Below, piece by piece: positions 5,219 to 5,463 of a DNA stretch of 5,463 nucleotides (its first letter is position 1; every line of letters begins with the position of its first letter). A program made the position numbers and the translations under genes. Origin of the DNA: Deltaproteobacteria bacterium (GTDB taxonomy: Bacteria > Bdellovibrionota_B > Oligoflexia > Oligoflexales > Bog-1112); assembly GCA_003136475.1 (NCBI GenBank), contig PLEQ01000210.1, forward strand, positions 3,873 through 9,335, read 5' to 3'. The notes below the pieces were generated by a model, which worked only from the letters and a program-made list of their open reading frames with translations, had not been told where the DNA came from and ran no database searches.

Positions 5219-5463
5219 CACAATACCCCCTCGAATACAGTTTTAGGGAAGAAGTCTACAGTACAGAGAAAGCTTTCGATCGCTTCCTTGCCTACACCGC
5301 ACACAAAGGCGTAGAGCTCTACCCCTCACAAGAAGAAGCCGTTCTCGACCTTTATAATGGCAACAATGTTATTCTCAATACACCCACCGGTTCGGGCAAG
5401 TCTCTCGTCGCAACCGCTCTCCACTATCTTTCCTTAACAACGCGTCGCCGCTCGATCTACACC
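5215..5463 (+). CDS. Superfamily-2 DExH/DEAD-box helicase, N-terminal fragment (cut by window edge)
   Basis: The 83 codons present run open to the window edge. Residues 32-39 (GVELYPSQ) resemble the Q-type motif ahead of motif I. NTPTGSGKS (55-63) is Walker A/motif I, with Lys62 and Ser63 for the ATP phosphates and Mg. RRSIYT at the edge fits the start of motif Ia. The pattern (PSQEEAVLDLYNGNNVILNT leading into Walker A) resembles Ski2-type bacterial helicases that carry a C-terminal DUF3516 domain. Such proteins use ATP to unwind or remodel RNA or DNA. The DEAD/DEAH box, the remaining motifs and any DUF3516 domain lie beyond the edge, so the subfamily is inference. The ATG at 5215 is chosen for GGAG six bases upstream. 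It lies 67 bases after the TPR remnant on the same strand, perhaps on the same transcript, and overlaps a small leader ORF. Confidence 0.88.
   Translation, partial: MTQYPLEYSFREEVYSTEKAFDRFLAYTAHKGVELYPSQEEAVLDLYNGNNVILNTPTGSGKSLVATALHYLSLTTRRRSIYT

Noticed and set aside
1..5463. tRNA, rRNA, CRISPR array, insertion sequence or phage attachment site
   Set aside because: No cloverleaf-like segment, no regularly spaced direct repeats, no transposase or integrase sequence and no long terminal repeats were seen in either strand; nearly all the window is occupied by the genes listed.

Overview
The window looks like chromosomal DNA from a bacterium of medium GC content with compact gene spacing. 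Genes are separated by 3 to 100 bases, Shine-Dalgarno sites are purine-rich, and the standard code is used (TGA ends the first complete gene, TGG encodes Trp). A receiver-plus-TPR protein, a DUF3516-like Ski2-type helicase and a nitronate monooxygenase with a Bacteroidetes/deltaproteobacteria-like C-terminal tail suggest Bdellovibrionota/Oligoflexia or a related delta-type lineage. That placement is inference from recalled family patterns and was not tested. I see no tRNA, rRNA, CRISPR array, insertion sequence or phage gene.

Left part (1-2129). The first 52 bases are the minus-strand start of an aspartate kinase gene (lysC), cut by the window edge. An 86-base divergent intergenic region separates it from a plus-strand pair: a PhnP-like metallo-beta-lactamase-fold phosphodiesterase (139-930) and, 16 bases later, alanine dehydrogenase (ald, 947-2053). 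The pair probably forms one transcript. It meets the next operon tail to tail at a GC-rich inverted repeat (2080-2117) that may act as a terminator.

Middle part (2130-3854, minus strand). A two-gene operon encodes an FMN-dependent nitronate monooxygenase/FabK-like protein (promoter-proximal) and, three bases downstream, a free-standing FAD/NAD(P)H oxidoreductase of the ferredoxin-reductase fold that lacks a [2Fe-2S] domain. The pairing suggests a small flavoprotein redox module, but the substrate is not readable from sequence.

Right part (3855-5463, plus strand). A divergent promoter region with a perfect TATAAT box leads into a response-regulator/TPR protein (3954-4979). Its receiver has Glu where the phosphorylated Asp should be. 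Its reading frame is closed by an in-frame TGA, yet the TPR sequence continues in the same frame for another 55 codons to a TAG at 5145-5147. So it is either a C-terminally truncated protein or a pseudogene caused by one nonsense change. After it comes a short leader with a 13-codon ORF and a 6-bp hairpin. The leader ORF overlaps by ATGA the start of a superfamily-2 helicase (5215 onward), which is cut by the right edge.

The points most worth a second look are the in-frame stop in the TPR array, the Asp-to-Glu receiver, and the leader ORF plus hairpin in front of the helicase. No clearly new multi-gene system is evident.
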